A DNA stretch of 64,000 nt from CAVVSQ01 sp963848825 (lineage in GTDB: Bacteria > Planctomycetota > Planctomycetia > Gemmatales > Gemmataceae), in contig CAWKFA010000010.1 of the NCBI GenBank assembly GCA_963848825.1, positions 372,001 to 436,000 of the forward strand, given 5' to 3'. A program made the translations under genes and the position numbers. This document shows, one piece after another, positions 27,589 through 36,752 of the stretch. How positions within the stretch are numbered: the first letter of the stretch is position 1; each line of letters opens with the position of its first letter. The notes below the pieces were generated by a model. It ran no database searches. It had not been told where the DNA came from and worked only from the letters and a program-made list of their open reading frames with translations.

Positions 27589-27656
27589 CTAGCTCCCCGT
27601 TGAAAAAGGGGTCAGGGTATCGAAGGGGTCTGACCCCTTTTTCAACGGGCTGCTAG
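27589..27656. repeat. GGGGTCAGACCCC palindromic element, copy 2 (internally deleted, 68 bp)
   Basis: It has the same CTAG ends and CCGTTGAAAAAGGGGTCAG arm as copy 1, but most of the core and part of the left arm are missing. The right end (27625-27656) is identical to that of copy 1. Confidence 0.8.
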
Positions 27657-27977
27657 CTGCAACCAGACTATTTGGCCACGCCCGCAAAAGTAACCTTGCC
27701 GGCCCCAAGCTCGCCCTTCCACCCCTGCCCCGGCCGCTGGATGGCAGACTGGCGCACCCGACCGCCCTGCGCCCTCCCACCAGGATCGTTGCATCCATTT
27801 CACGTTTCACTACACCCCAAAAGCTTGTATTGCCCGATGCGTCGTTGCACTGCAACGAGTGAAACGATGCAACGACTGGCATCTTCACGATTGGGCTATC
27901 TCCTGGCTCGGCGTGTCATGGTAGGATGCGTTTGCCGGCAAAAAAGTTCCCTCTTGCGGTGGGGTTAATGGTCGCCA

Positions 27978-28004
27978 GAGGAAAAAAAGGGGACGCGGAC
28001 AGTT
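27978..28004. repeat. Left inverted repeat of the RAYT element
   Basis: GAGGAAAAAAAGGGG followed by ACGCGGACAGTT. It is the inverted partner of AACTGTCCGCGTCCCC plus TTTTCCTC at 28730-28753 and 29065-29088, differing mainly in A-tract length. The pair brackets the Y1 transposase gene. Confidence 0.8.
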
Positions 28005-28043
28005 AACCTTGACGAAGGCCATTGTATTGGCTAGCTTGGAGCG

Positions 28044-28725
28044 ATGCCACGTCAACCTCGTGCTGCTCCTGGTGGTTATGTGTACCATGCGATCAACCGG
28101 GCGGTGGCGCGCCTGCCGCTTTTGCAGAAGGACGGTGATTATCAAGCCTTCGAGCGAGTGCTGGTTGAGGCCATGGCGAAACATCCGGTTAGGCTCTTGA
28201 GTTATTGTTTAATGCCCAATCATTGGCATTTTGTCCTGTGGCCACGCGCTGATCACGAGATGACAAACTTCCTGCGTTGGCTGACTCATACGCATACCCA
28301 ACGTTGGCACGCGCATTATCACACTGCGGGCACTGGGCACGTGTATCAGGGACGTTTCCGGGCTTTTCCGATTCAAGAGGACGATCATCTCTATACGGTG
28401 CTGCGCTACGTCGAGCGCAATGCGTTGCGTGCCGGCTTGGTGGAGCGCCGAGCAATGGCGCTGGTCGAGTCTGTATCATCGACATGCCGGCGAGAATGAT
28501 CCGATCCGGCCCCTGCTACAGGACTGGCCTTTACCCTATCCTAAAGATTGGCTGCAACGGGTCAACAAGCCGGAAACCGAAGCCGAGTTAGAGGCCGTAC
28601 GCGTGGCGGTGGATCGCAGCCAACCGTTCGGTTCGGAAACCTGGCAAAAGCGCACGGGCAAGAAGTTGAACCTAGCATACACGTTCCGCAAACCCGGACG
28701 CCCAAAAAAGAACGCCATCGGTTAA
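28044..28725 (+). CDS. REP-associated tyrosine transposase (RAYT, Y1/IS200-like), one frameshift
   Basis: A single-strand transposase of the Y1 family associated with REP palindromes. The HUH nickase motif is PNHWHFVLWP (about residues 53-62). The catalytic tyrosine is in the helix VLRYVERNALRAG. GHVYQGRFRAFPIQ is a conserved family segment. The first frame runs off into a stop at 28499. The next frame continues with EQWRWSSLYHRHAGEN and ends with AYTFRKPGRPKK at 28725. The break is at GAGCGCCGAGCAA (about 28445-28457). The gene is bracketed by inverted repeats containing GGGGACGCGGACAG, and its 3' half is duplicated directly downstream. Confidence 0.85.
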
Positions 28726-28729
28726 TCAA

Positions 28730-28753
28730 AACTGTCCGCGTCCCCTTTTCCTC
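28730..28753. repeat. Right inverted repeat of the RAYT element, first copy
   Basis: AACTGTCCGCGTCCCC then TTTTCCTC, reverse complement of the left repeat at 27978-28004 except for A-tract length. It begins five bases after the transposase stop codon. Confidence 0.8.
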
Positions 28754-28756
28754 CTC

Positions 28757-29088
28757 CGTTGCGTGCCGGCTTGGTGGAGCGCCCGAGCAATGGCGCTGGT
28801 CGAGTCTGTATCATCGACATGCCGGCGAGAATGATCCGATCCGGCCCCTGCTACAGGACTGGCCTTTACCCTATCCTAAAGATTGGCTGCAACGGGTCAA
28901 CAAGCCGGAAACCGAAGCCGAGTTAGAGGCCGTACGCGTGGCGGTGGATCGCAGCCAACCGTTCGGTTCGGAAACCTGGCAAATTCGCACGGGCAAGAAG
29001 TTGAACCTAGCATACACGTTCCGCAAACCCGGACGCCCAAAAAAGAACGCCATCGGTTAATCAAAACTGTCCGCGTCCCCTTTTCCTC
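28757..29088. pseudogene. Tandem duplicate of the 3' half of the RAYT gene plus right repeat
   Basis: This block repeats 28423-28753 almost exactly. I see one inserted C (GAGCGCCCGAGC against GAGCGCCGAGC) and two neighbouring substitutions (CAAATTCGC against CAAAAGCGC). It encodes only the C-terminal part of the transposase, without the HUH motif, and ends with its own copy of the right inverted repeat (29065-29088). It is a remnant of duplication or slipped replication, not a working gene. Confidence 0.8.
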
Positions 29089-29103
29089 GCCAAAAGGATC
29101 ATC

Positions 29104-29745
29104 ATGCCCTCGGTCTTTTGGAACTGGCGAATTGGCTTGCTGGCAACGATGACCGTTGCCACGGGTATCGCCTTGATGTCGATCATCTTCGCTGGCGGCC
29201 AGACCGGGCCAGGTGTCGGCGACGGCGGCAAGCCACGGCCAAAGGAGCGTGAGCTCAGGGACATTGACGGGACAAGCCACCGGCCCTTTGATGACCCTGA
29301 AGTGCGGGCCGTCCTGCTTGTATTCGTCGTGCCCGATTGCCCCATTGCCAACTCGTATATGCCGGAATTCAATCGACTGTATGCGGATTACGGGCCGCGG
29401 GGTGTGCGGTTGTTCCTGATCCAGGTCGATCCGCAGTTGTCCATCGAGGGCGCGCGCGAACATGCCCGCAATTATCAGCTTCGACCTCCCGTCGTCCTGG
29501 ACGAACGCCATGCCTGGGTGCGGAAGGTGGGCGCCACGGTTACGCCGGAAGCGGCCGTGCTCTCACCCGCGGGGGATTTGCTCTACGTCGGCCGTATCGA
29601 TAACCGCTATCCTGAACTCGGCAAGCGGCGGGATCAGGTCACCGCGCACGACCTCCGCGACGCACTGGACGCTGTCCTGGCCGGCCGCCCGGTTCCTGAG
29701 CCAAGAAATAAGGCCGTGGGGTGCAGCATCCCGGACCTTCCCTAA
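29104..29745 (+). CDS. Redoxin/thioredoxin-like membrane-anchored protein
   Basis: An N-terminal hydrophobic helix (about residues 9-30, IGLLATMTVATGIALMSIIF) anchors a thioredoxin-fold domain outside the cytoplasm. The domain has the AhpC/TSA-redoxin pattern with a single cysteine in VFVVPDCPIANSYMPEFNRL, then GVRLFLIQVDPQL and YQLRPPVVLDERHAWVRKVGA. VTPEAAVLSPAGDLLYVGRI is the cis-proline side of the fold. The lone Cys, with Pro replacing a second Cys, is typical of planctomycete redoxins of this type. It precedes the cytochrome c/Cu-monooxygenase gene by 13 bases, so the two are very likely co-transcribed. Possible roles are cofactor maturation or thiol delivery to that partner; I cannot distinguish these. 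Confidence 0.8.
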   Translation: MPSVFWNWRIGLLATMTVATGIALMSIIFAGGQTGPGVGDGGKPRPKERELRDIDGTSHRPFDDPEVRAVLLVFVVPDCPIANSYMPEFNRLYADYGPRGVRLFLIQVDPQLSIEGAREHARNYQLRPPVVLDERHAWVRKVGATVTPEAAVLSPAGDLLYVGRIDNRYPELGKRRDQVTAHDLRDALDAVLAGRPVPEPRNKAVGCSIPDLP

Positions 29746-29758
29746 CTAGGACAATGAC

Positions 29759-31105
29759 ATGAAGCTCACTTCCGCTCGGTTTGCCTTGGCGGTCGCAATT
29801 TTTTTCGCCGGTTACCATTCGTGGGCGGTCCAGGCCCAGTCGGTCGCACCGACCGCCGATGCGGGACCGGTGACGTTCAATAAACACATTGCACCGCTTC
29901 TCTTCCGGCACTGTGTGGAGTGCCACCGGCCGGGAGAAGTCGCCCCGTTTTCGCTGCTCACCTACGCCGACGCGAAAAAGTGCGGGACGATGATAGAGGC
30001 CGTCACGTCCAAGCGAATCATGCCCCCCTGGAAGAGTGTCGAGGGGCACGGCAGCTTTGTCGGGGAGCGGCGCTTGTCGCCAGAGGGGATTGAACTCATC
30101 GCTCGCTGGGTGAAGCAAGGCAGGCCTGAGGGGGACCCTAAAGATCTGCCGGCCGCCCCGAAGTTCACCGAGGATTGGAAGCTCGGCAAGCCCGACATCG
30201 TCGTGAAGATGCCGACGGCCTACGACATTCCGGCGGAGGGCCGCGACGTCTATCGCAATTTCGTGTTTGCACTCGACGTCCCGAAGGGAAAGTACATCAA
30301 AGCCGCGGAATACCGACCCTCCAACCGCCGCGTGGTTCACCATGCCGTGTTGTGCCTCGATAATACCGGTCGTTCGCGCAAGCTGGACGGCGCAGATCCC
30401 GCCCCAGGGTTCGAGGGCGCGGGCAGCCCCCCCGGCCAGCTTTTCCCTGGCAGCATGGCCACCTGGACTCCCGGCCAATACCCCATCCCGCTGCCCGAGG
30501 GTATTTCGATGCCATGGAAACCCGGTTCCGATTTCGTTCTGAACCTCCACCTCCACCCCAGCGGCAAGCCCGAAGTGGAACAATCCACCGTCGGCTTCTA
30601 CTTGACCGACGAGCCGCCCCACAGGTCGATGGTGGATGTTGTGCTAATTGACATGAAGATCGATATCCCACCAGGCGAGCGCTCGTATCGGAAGACGGCC
30701 CAGCTCACCATGCCGATCGACGTTGAACTCGTGGGCATCTTCCCCCACATGCACCTCATCGGCCGCGAGTTCAAGGTCACCGCCCACCCACCTGAAGGCA
30801 AGGCGTTCCCGCTGCTGTGGATAAATGACTGGGATTTCAACTGGCAAGTTTACTACCAGTACAACACCCCAATGAAGTTAGCAGCCGGCACCCGCGTTGT
30901 CATGGAATCGATCCACGACAATTCCGCCGACAACATCCACAACCCAAACCAACCCCCGAAGCGCGTCACCTGGGGCGAACAAACCACCGACGAAATGTCC
31001 CTCGCCTTCCTCCAAATCATGCCCGTCCACGAAGAAGATTTCGCCAAACTTCGTGTGCGCGAAGGCGGCAAACTAGGCGTAATCCGCGCAGTGAAGACCA
31101 AGTAA
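29759..31105 (+). CDS. Planctomycete cytochrome c with copper type II monooxygenase-like domain
   Basis: Secreted protein: the first 27 residues form a signal peptide (FALAVAIFFAGYHSWAVQAQ). A small cytochrome c domain follows with haem motif CVECH (residues 52-56). The rest (about 150-440) resembles the copper type II ascorbate-dependent monooxygenase (PHM/DBH) fold. Histidine-rich metal sites are visible in RRVVHHAVLC, LNLHLHPSG and FPHMHLIGREF, then LLWINDWDFNWQVYYQY. The family oxidises C-H bonds next to a heteroatom, but the substrate here is unknown. The attached haem domain could feed electrons to copper in place of ascorbate. It forms an operon with the redoxin upstream. Confidence 0.85.
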   Translation: MKLTSARFALAVAIFFAGYHSWAVQAQSVAPTADAGPVTFNKHIAPLLFRHCVECHRPGEVAPFSLLTYADAKKCGTMIEAVTSKRIMPPWKSVEGHGSFVGERRLSPEGIELIARWVKQGRPEGDPKDLPAAPKFTEDWKLGKPDIVVKMPTAYDIPAEGRDVYRNFVFALDVPKGKYIKAAEYRPSNRRVVHHAVLCLDNTGRSRKLDGADPAPGFEGAGSPPGQLFPGSMATWTPGQYPIPLPEGISMPWKPGSDFVLNLHLHPSGKPEVEQSTVGFYLTDEPPHRSMVDVVLIDMKIDIPPGERSYRKTAQLTMPIDVELVGIFPHMHLIGREFKVTAHPPEGKAFPLLWINDWDFNWQVYYQYNTPMKLAAGTRVVMESIHDNSADNIHNPNQPPKRVTWGEQTTDEMSLAFLQIMPVHEEDFAKLRVREGGKLGVIRAVKTK

Positions 31106-31220
31106 CGCCCGCTCCCCGCCGGCTCGGCCGGCAGGTGAGCCAGGTCAGTAGCCAGCAAGATATCCATCGCCGGCTCCTCCGGCCGGCTCGCCCGGCGGTG
31201 AGAAAGGTCTACAGCTAACA
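31106..31220. repeat. Pair of short GC-rich palindromes
   Basis: Two related blocks follow the monooxygenase stop: CGCCGGCTCGGCCGGCAGGTGAG (first 20 bases are the palindromic part) and, about 60 bases later, a similar CGCCGGCTC...GGCGGTGAG block. Each is followed by a GGT(C)..AGCTAAC/AGCCAGC-like stretch. They may act as terminator or REP-like structures. Confidence 0.45.
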
Positions 31221-31232
31221 AGGAAGAAAAGT

Positions 31233-31752
31233 ATGCCATATTGGAATTGCTGCGCATTCACAGCAAAGGGAACCACAGCGAGCGCTGACGACGGCGATCG
31301 AGGCCAGGGGTTCCATTTTAAGGAATCCACCTTTCCGTCAAATCGGCAGCACCTCACTATGCAAATTATAAATCTCAGTCCCAAATCGAAAGATATGGAA
31401 TTACCGCTGACTCAATTAGCCGCCAGTGAAGACCGGCTGGAGGCGTTAAGGGGAAAGAAGCTACTCGAGCTCGTCCGCTACCTACGATCTCAGGGCGATG
31501 AACCAGAGGCACATGGTCGGCTTTGGGCGCGCGAGCAGTTAATGCTTACAGCCGCAGGCTGACGACGAACGTGTGATTGTCAAGGTGTGGGTGGATTGGA
31601 AAGATTACGGCGCTTTGCACGACGGCCTTCCTGAAACACATTACCGATTTCAAATCGAAAAGGGAACTGGTCCCTTAAGCCAGGATGCCAGAGCCGCCAG
31701 TCCAGAAGAGGCAGAGAAAATCCTTTGGCGGGCATTCGGGTGGACGCGTTAA
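31233..31752 (+). CDS. Hypothetical protein, frame broken once
   Basis: AAGGAAG precedes the ATG at 31233 by six bases. The first frame gives 109 residues, with a helical region LAASEDRLEALRGKKLLELVRYL, and stops at 31562. The adjacent frame continues with DERVIVKVWVDWKDYGALHD and ends in EEAEKILWRAFGWTR at 31752. Removing one G in GCAGGCTGAC (about 31555-31560) joins the two into one protein of about 170 residues. I do not recognise it. It is small, soluble and without a signal peptide. An internal start at 31359 is possible. Confidence 0.4.
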
Positions 31753-32099
31753 AGTCAAAAAAAACGACGCCCATCCTTCATGGTAGGTCCATGGCCTTCG
31801 TTCGGCTCCCCGCGGTGTTCGTCCCCTGCCGCCTTGTGCGGCAGGAACGGAAGGTCTGTAGCTAAGGACCTGGCGGCGACACAAAAAGGATACGCGAGAT
31901 GGTGGTTTTACGTACGGACCTTTCGTTCCTGCCACACAAGGTGGCAGGGGACGGGGGGGTGCGGCTTAACGTTTCTAGCTATAGACCTTTCGTTCCTGCC
32001 ACGCGAGGTGGCAGGGACGGGGAGTGGCCGGTTAATTGAGCGGGGGCAACTTGGCGTAGTCGGATCAGCTCTACCCGCCATTTCCGCTAGAATACCCTC
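31753..32099. repeat. Intergenic region with three REP-like palindromes
   Basis: Three copies of a unit built as GACCTTTCGTTCCTGCCAC, a short centre, then GTGGCAGGGGACGG. Two copies face right (about 31916-31953 and 31983-32021). One inverted copy with GCCGCC arms lies at about 31818-31860. No gene is visible. The ATG of yidD follows at 32100. Confidence 0.65.
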
Positions 32100-32330
32100 A
32101 TGATCGCCCATGCGTTAACACTCCTGCACTGGCTGCTCACTTTTCTGGTGCGTTTTTACCAAATAATCATCGGACCCTTGCTGCCCAAGGTATGCCGATT
32201 TTATCCTAGCTGTAGTGAGTACGTAATCCAGGCGATGGAGGAGCATGGCCCCATTTGGGGGGGGCTAAAAGGTGCCTGGCGGCTATGTCGGTGTAATCCC
32301 TTCAATAAGGGGGGATACGATCCGCCGTGA
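32100..32330 (+). CDS. yidD: Membrane protein insertion efficiency factor YidD
   Basis: A 76-residue protein with an N-terminal amphipathic or membrane helix (LTLLHWLLTFLVRFYQIIIG). It has the family core CRFYPSCSEYVIQAMEEHG and the ending LKGAWRLCRCNPFNKGGYDP. Conserved cysteines and the P-F-x-x-G-G-Y-D-P end match YidD throughout. It assists YidC-dependent insertion of membrane proteins. It is usually near rpmH/rnpA/yidC, but here it is alone. The ribosome site is weak. Confidence 0.95.
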   Translation: MIAHALTLLHWLLTFLVRFYQIIIGPLLPKVCRFYPSCSEYVIQAMEEHGPIWGGLKGAWRLCRCNPFNKGGYDPP

Positions 32331-32342
32331 AAGACCTTCGGG

Positions 32343-33512
32343 TCACGGATAATAGGGGCTGCGGTCCCAGACGTTTCTTGGCTTCATATCGAAACCGCAC
32401 CACATGAGGGGGGTCACACCCTGGAAGGAAGTTCCCTTGAGTTCGCCGTCTTCGGAACGGGGTTCGTGGTGGCCGGGGGTGCTTAGCCAGACCACGACGT
32501 CGGTGTTGGCGATGGCTTCGTTTTTCTTCACGTATTCAGGCAGCTTCTGGTAATAGATTTCGCCCGGGCGGTTGTGCGTCACCCAAAAGTCGTGCCAGGT
32601 GCATTCTTCCTTGTCCGGGCCATAGTGGCGGCCGTTGCCGTGCTTGTAGGGCATGAAATCGTAGGCGATGGGTTGGCCGCGGGCGTTGCGCTTTTTGTCG
32701 TTCTGGACCGAGACCATGGTGAACTTGAGCGGGTCCCAATCCTCGAAGCCTTCCTTGCCGCCATTGAAGGGACGATGGATCGTACGGGCATTGGCCTTGT
32801 CCGGGCCGAGCGGTTCCATGTGTTCCATGACCAGGACGGAATTGTTCTCCGGTCCGCCGACGTTGGCATCGACGCGCCAGAGGCCGTTGTGCATGTGTCC
32901 TTCCCATTCGCGGCTACTGTAGTTTCGCCCCGTGCTGCCCACGCGGAATGAAATCAGGCCGTCATCCTGAAAGCCGTACTCGACCACGTACCGATAATTG
33001 GCGGCGTTCAAGATGGCGAAGAGTGCCAGCTTTTGTCCGCGCCGCGAGCCTTTGCTGCCATCGACCCACATGAGGCCGCGATCGCGCACTTCGTGAACCA
33101 CGGTGGCCGGGCCGTCGAGGATTTTGCCAAAGGCGCCGCAATCCTCCTTGGTGACCGGGCACAGAGAGAAGTTGTAAGAGACGTCCCAAAAGCGCGGGCT
33201 GCCGCTGTGATAGGGAACAAACATTTCCGAGAGGCGCGCGTCGCCCAGCACCTGCAGCCAGGGTTCCTTGGGACCGCGTTTGAACCAGGCGTCTTGAATA
33301 TAGAGGCCGAAGCCGCTGCCGGTGGCCCAATGGACCTTCCAGGCACTTTTCATGACGTCGTTGGTGGGAAATTGCTGGATGACCTCGTTGGTAGGCGCGG
33401 AGGGTGAACCATCCGCCACGCCTTTCATCGACTGCGCGGGGGCACCGACCAGGAAGCCCAGCACCGCCAGAAACGCCAGCAAATAAACCTGTTTGGCGCG
33501 AAGAAAAAACAT
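32343..33512 (-). CDS. Copper amine oxidase catalytic domain protein, secreted
   Basis: Oxidises primary amines to aldehydes with release of ammonia and hydrogen peroxide, using copper and a self-made topaquinone. Residues 1-27 form a signal peptide. Key family features are all visible: base aspartate in KEDCGAFG (D124), the topaquinone precursor Tyr173 in NAANYRYVVEYGF, copper ligands H206 and H208 in GHMHNGLWRVD, a third ligand H349 in HHEPRSED, and the closing CGFDMKPRNVWDRSP. At 389 residues it holds only the catalytic beta-sandwich; the N-terminal domains of ordinary copper amine oxidases are absent. The gene directly upstream (stop four bases away) encodes a lipoprotein resembling those N-domains. 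Substrate unknown. Confidence 0.82.
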   Translation of the reverse strand: MFFLRAKQVYLLAFLAVLGFLVGAPAQSMKGVADGSPSAPTNEVIQQFPTNDVMKSAWKVHWATGSGFGLYIQDAWFKRGPKEPWLQVLGDARLSEMFVPYHSGSPRFWDVSYNFSLCPVTKEDCGAFGKILDGPATVVHEVRDRGLMWVDGSKGSRRGQKLALFAILNAANYRYVVEYGFQDDGLISFRVGSTGRNYSSREWEGHMHNGLWRVDANVGGPENNSVLVMEHMEPLGPDKANARTIHRPFNGGKEGFEDWDPLKFTMVSVQNDKKRNARGQPIAYDFMPYKHGNGRHYGPDKEECTWHDFWVTHNRPGEIYYQKLPEYVKKNEAIANTDVVVWLSTPGHHEPRSEDGELKGTSFQGVTPLMWCGFDMKPRNVWDRSPYYP

Positions 33513-33516
33513 GAAA

Positions 33517-34126
33517 TTATTCCCGATTGGGTTGGTTCGTTTCCAGAATAACGGTAGCGGTCGTCAAATCGACCAGCACGCGCGGATTAACGAGATAATT
33601 GCCGTCCTGAAGCAGGAGCACATGCACGACCCGGTGGCCAAAAAGCGGTTCGTCGCTCGAACCATACTGGATAGGTCTGGCTTCAAGCCTGGTCGGAGCA
33701 AAAGCCAGCAGCGGCTGCAAGCCGATGTCGGCCCTGGCCAGATCCATCGCCTGGCTCACCTCTGCCGGGGCCAGAGCCGTGGCGTAATGCGCCTGGACCT
33801 CACGGCTGAGAATTTCATGGGTAAGGAGGTCGATCATCGTGAAGATCGTCTGATCACCTTCGTAACGATAGTGATGCACCATTACCCTGCGGTGTGGCAT
33901 GCCCGCCGCGCTATTGGGCAGCAAGTCGGCCTTGATAAACAAAATGCCGCGCGCAGGAAGCCAGCTCATGAAGGGGTAAATCCCGTTCCGCCAGTTCACG
34001 GGCCAGGCCCAGTTCCTCGGGGGTGAGGACGAAGGGATAACGTACCTGCGCGGGGGGGTCGCCGCTGGCCAGTCCGCACCCGACCGGCACGAAGGCCAGC
34101 AATATAAGAAGGGTTCTCGCCCGCAT
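33517..34126 (-). CDS. Lipoprotein resembling copper amine oxidase N-terminal domains, one frameshift
   Basis: It starts at 34126 behind GAGGTG. The leader MRARTLLILLAFVPVGCG ends in a lipobox, so it is probably a membrane-anchored lipoprotein. PFVLTPEELGLARELAERDL follows, and after a one-base shift near 33,965 the next frame gives GILFIKADLLPNS, RRVMVHHYRYEGDQTIFTMI and DLLTHEILSREVQAHYAT. It then reads LAPAEVSQAMDLARADIGL and ends HVLLLQDGNYLVNPRVLVDL. This pattern of Glu-rich helix, beta strands with R-x-V-M-V-x-x-Y, V-D-L, and a final helix resembles the N2/N3 domains of copper amine oxidases. The catalytic gene begins four bases after its stop. Family assignment is by pattern only. Confidence 0.6.
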
Positions 34127-34226
34127 GCATCACCTCAAAAGAACGTAGCCTTCTGCTCAAGACGCCCTACTTTTCCGCAGGAACGGCAGTTTTTGAGCGC
34201 CTTCCTCCGATTCTATGTTCCCGGCG

Positions 34227-36752
34227 TTAGGAAAGCACCGTAATTTTTCCGCTGGCGCCGTCGAGGCGTAGGCGCTGGCCCGTTTTGAGGCGGCGCTGCG
34301 CGTCGGCGACACCGCCGATAGCCGGCAAACCGAAGTCGCGCGCGATGATGGCGCCGTGGGACAGCACGCCTCCCGTTTCCATGACGAGCCCGCGCGCATT
34401 TACCAACAGGGGAACCCAGGCCGGGTCCGTGGAGGCGCATACCAGGATATGAGGCTCCGTCGGAGGCCGGGCGCACAACCGTGCCCGCCGGCACCCAGGC
34501 CAGTGCTTCCACGGTTCCGGCAGATAAGGGCAGCCCTTGCATTGACTCCGTGCCTGCAAGGTCTACCGGCCGGCCAATAGCTTCCAGGTCATCGCTAAAG
34601 ATAACCTGTGGCACCTCCAGGCTCAGGGCCAATTCGCGCCGGCGCCGACGCTGCCCGATGATGGTCTCCAGCTCGCTGCGCAAGCCGCCATCGTTCGGAT
34701 CGCCACGCCCCAGGCGCGGAAGTTCTTCGGGCAGCAGGAAAAAGATGCCGCCGTCCAGCCGCCAGCGCCGGTCCAGCTCAACAAGATAACGACGTAACAA
34801 TCCGTAACCGTGCAAGAGACAATGTTTTCCCAGCTCGCGCAGGGCCATGTAGGTATGCACGGTTCGCAGCTCCTGCTCCAGGATGGCCTGCTGGTTGGGC
34901 AATAAGCGCAGCTCGTTAGCGACACGTGCCCAGGTCTCCGCGTGGTCGGGCGGCGGCGGGGCCTGCGGTGTGGCGTTGATCGACATAGCGCACAGGGCAT
35001 CGACGGCGGCCGGGTCCTCCTCCCAGCGCGGCTGCGCCAGCTCCATCTCCTGACTGCCGCGATGGCCGAATTGGCGTACGAAATCGCTCCGACTGAGCGC
35101 CCGGCAGCCAGATTACGGATAGCTCCGGGCAAGTCGGCGAGTGGCGGCGGCTTCACACCCATGACCAGCTCGCGCAGCACGGCCTGGGCTTTCCCCAGGG
35201 CCGTCGGCTCACCGTTCTGGGCGCCTGGCGTGCCGGGCGGCTGATAACGCTGGGCCAGCGCACGCTCGATATTGCCCATGGCGATGCCCGCCAGGGCTGT
35301 TGGCTTGAGGCTCGCTCGCGCGAAATCCACCAGGGCCTTCTCGATCCAGTAATCAAGGCGGGCGAGAAGTTGTTGGTTGTCGAGCGTCGCCAGATCTTCC
35401 GCCGCCGCAACTTCAACTTCGCGCAGAAAGGCTGGCGCCAGCCGTTGTTCGAAATCACCGGCAAAGGTGCGCATGAGGCCGCGAACGCGGGCGCTGGCAC
35501 GCCACACCTTGAAGAAAATGAACGGCAGAAAGAACCAAAACCGCCAGCCCGCACGGGCCGGGTTGAGGATGGCCTGCGGATAAAGTGCCCGGGCGGGACT
35601 GGCTTTCAGCATGGCAAAGCGGTGCTCGAAGGGCAGATGGCGATACTGCATTTTTGGTTCACGCGAAAGATTGCAATAAGGCCGGCCGCAAATGAGATCG
35701 AAGATGCCGATCTCGTCAAGCGCCGGGTCCGGCTCGAAGCCAAGGTCGCGATACATGAGCCCAAACCCACCTCGACCGGACATGAAACGGCGGACAAGCG
35801 CCGACGTAAGGGGGGTGGGTTCGGGCAAAATCTCGGCCAGATTATAGCGACTCCAGACCGTGCCCTCGGGCCTGGCGAGTGCCCGGAGGATGTCCATCTC
35901 CTCGCGCCGGACCTCGTCGCGATCCACGGCGGCAGACTGACCGGCGAGCTTGATCGCCCGCGCTTGCAAAAGATAAAACTGCCCGTCGGCCAGGCCCCAT
36001 TCAATATCGCAGGGATAATGGAAATAGTCCTCCACGCGCCGACCCAGCCGTGCCAGCTCCAGCACCTGCTCGTCATGCAGCGAAGCGCCTCGCCCCTCGT
36101 CCGCAAGGTGGCGTTCCAGAATCACCAAGGGCTCGCTGGCCAAAATGAAACGATCCGGAACGACCTTGCCGAGCACGACCGCCTCGCCCAGGCCGTACGA
36201 CGATTCGATAATCATCTGCCCGGTTCCCGGGTCAACGGGATTGGCGGTGAAGAGCACGCCGGCCACCTCGGACGGGCACATTACTTGAACGTTCACCGCC
36301 GTTCCCGGCAGAGCGTCGATCCGGTTATGCAGCCGATACGCAAGAGCGCGGTCGCTGTTCCAGGAGCGCAGTACCGCCACGATGGCGTCCTGGAGAGCCT
36401 CCCAGGACCCGACGTTGAGGAGGCTGTCCATCATGCCCGGCATCGACTGAGCGGCGCCGGAGCGCACCGCTACCAACAACGGCTCGGTGGTCGCACCAAA
36501 GGTGCGCCCGGTCGCAAGTTCGAGGCGTTCGATGCCGGCGCGGACGGCTTCGAGCAAGCCGTCCGGTAGGCGCTGGTCGTTTTTGTGAAAGAAGTCGCAA
36601 CACTCGGTTGAGATGGTGAAGCCGGGCGGCACGTTGAGTCCGGCGCGCGTCATCTCGGCCAGGCTCGCCCCTTTGCCGCCCACGAGATGCCGGAGGGCTT
36701 CGCCGCCATCGGCCTGGCCCTGGCCGAAAAAATAAAGCCAACGTGTCGTCAT
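34227..36752 (-). CDS. PEP synthase/rifampicin-phosphotransferase-like dikinase, at least two frameshifts
   Basis: ATP-grasp head (HLVGGKGASLAEMTRAGLNV, PPGFTISTECCDFF, SGAAQSMPGMMDSLLNVGS, VMCPSEVAGVLFTANPVDPG, ESSYGLGEAVVLGKVVPDRF, IEWGLADGQFYLLQARAIK), then a long helical middle, then the swivelling phosphohistidine domain with GGVLSHGAIIARDFGLPAIGG at the end (His is the phosphate carrier). The C-terminal PEP/pyruvate barrel of true PEP synthase is absent. The length of about 840 residues equals that of rifampicin phosphotransferases, so the target may be a small molecule. The frame changes near 35,050 (resuming at ELAQPRWEEDP) and near 34,480. ATG at 36752 overlaps the stop of the PQQ gene (ATGA), implying translational coupling. 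Confidence 0.78.

Larger units (their letters stand above)
27223..27977. other. Non-coding stretch upstream of the transposase
   Basis: I see no credible gene here. Short frames exist, but none has a ribosome site or recognisable product. It contains a 12-base direct repeat (TACCATTTTGCA, three times, 27371-27406) and the shortened palindromic element at 27589-27656. The rest shows no structure that I can name. Confidence 0.5.

Noticed and set aside
28757..29060. Independent gene in the second copy of the transposase 3' half
   Set aside because: It lacks the HUH motif, has no start signal, and is a near-identical duplicate of the preceding block.
35370..36569. 399-codon plus-strand frame opposite the dikinase
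   Set aside because: It is antisense to clear ATP-grasp motifs and has no start signal or family resemblance.
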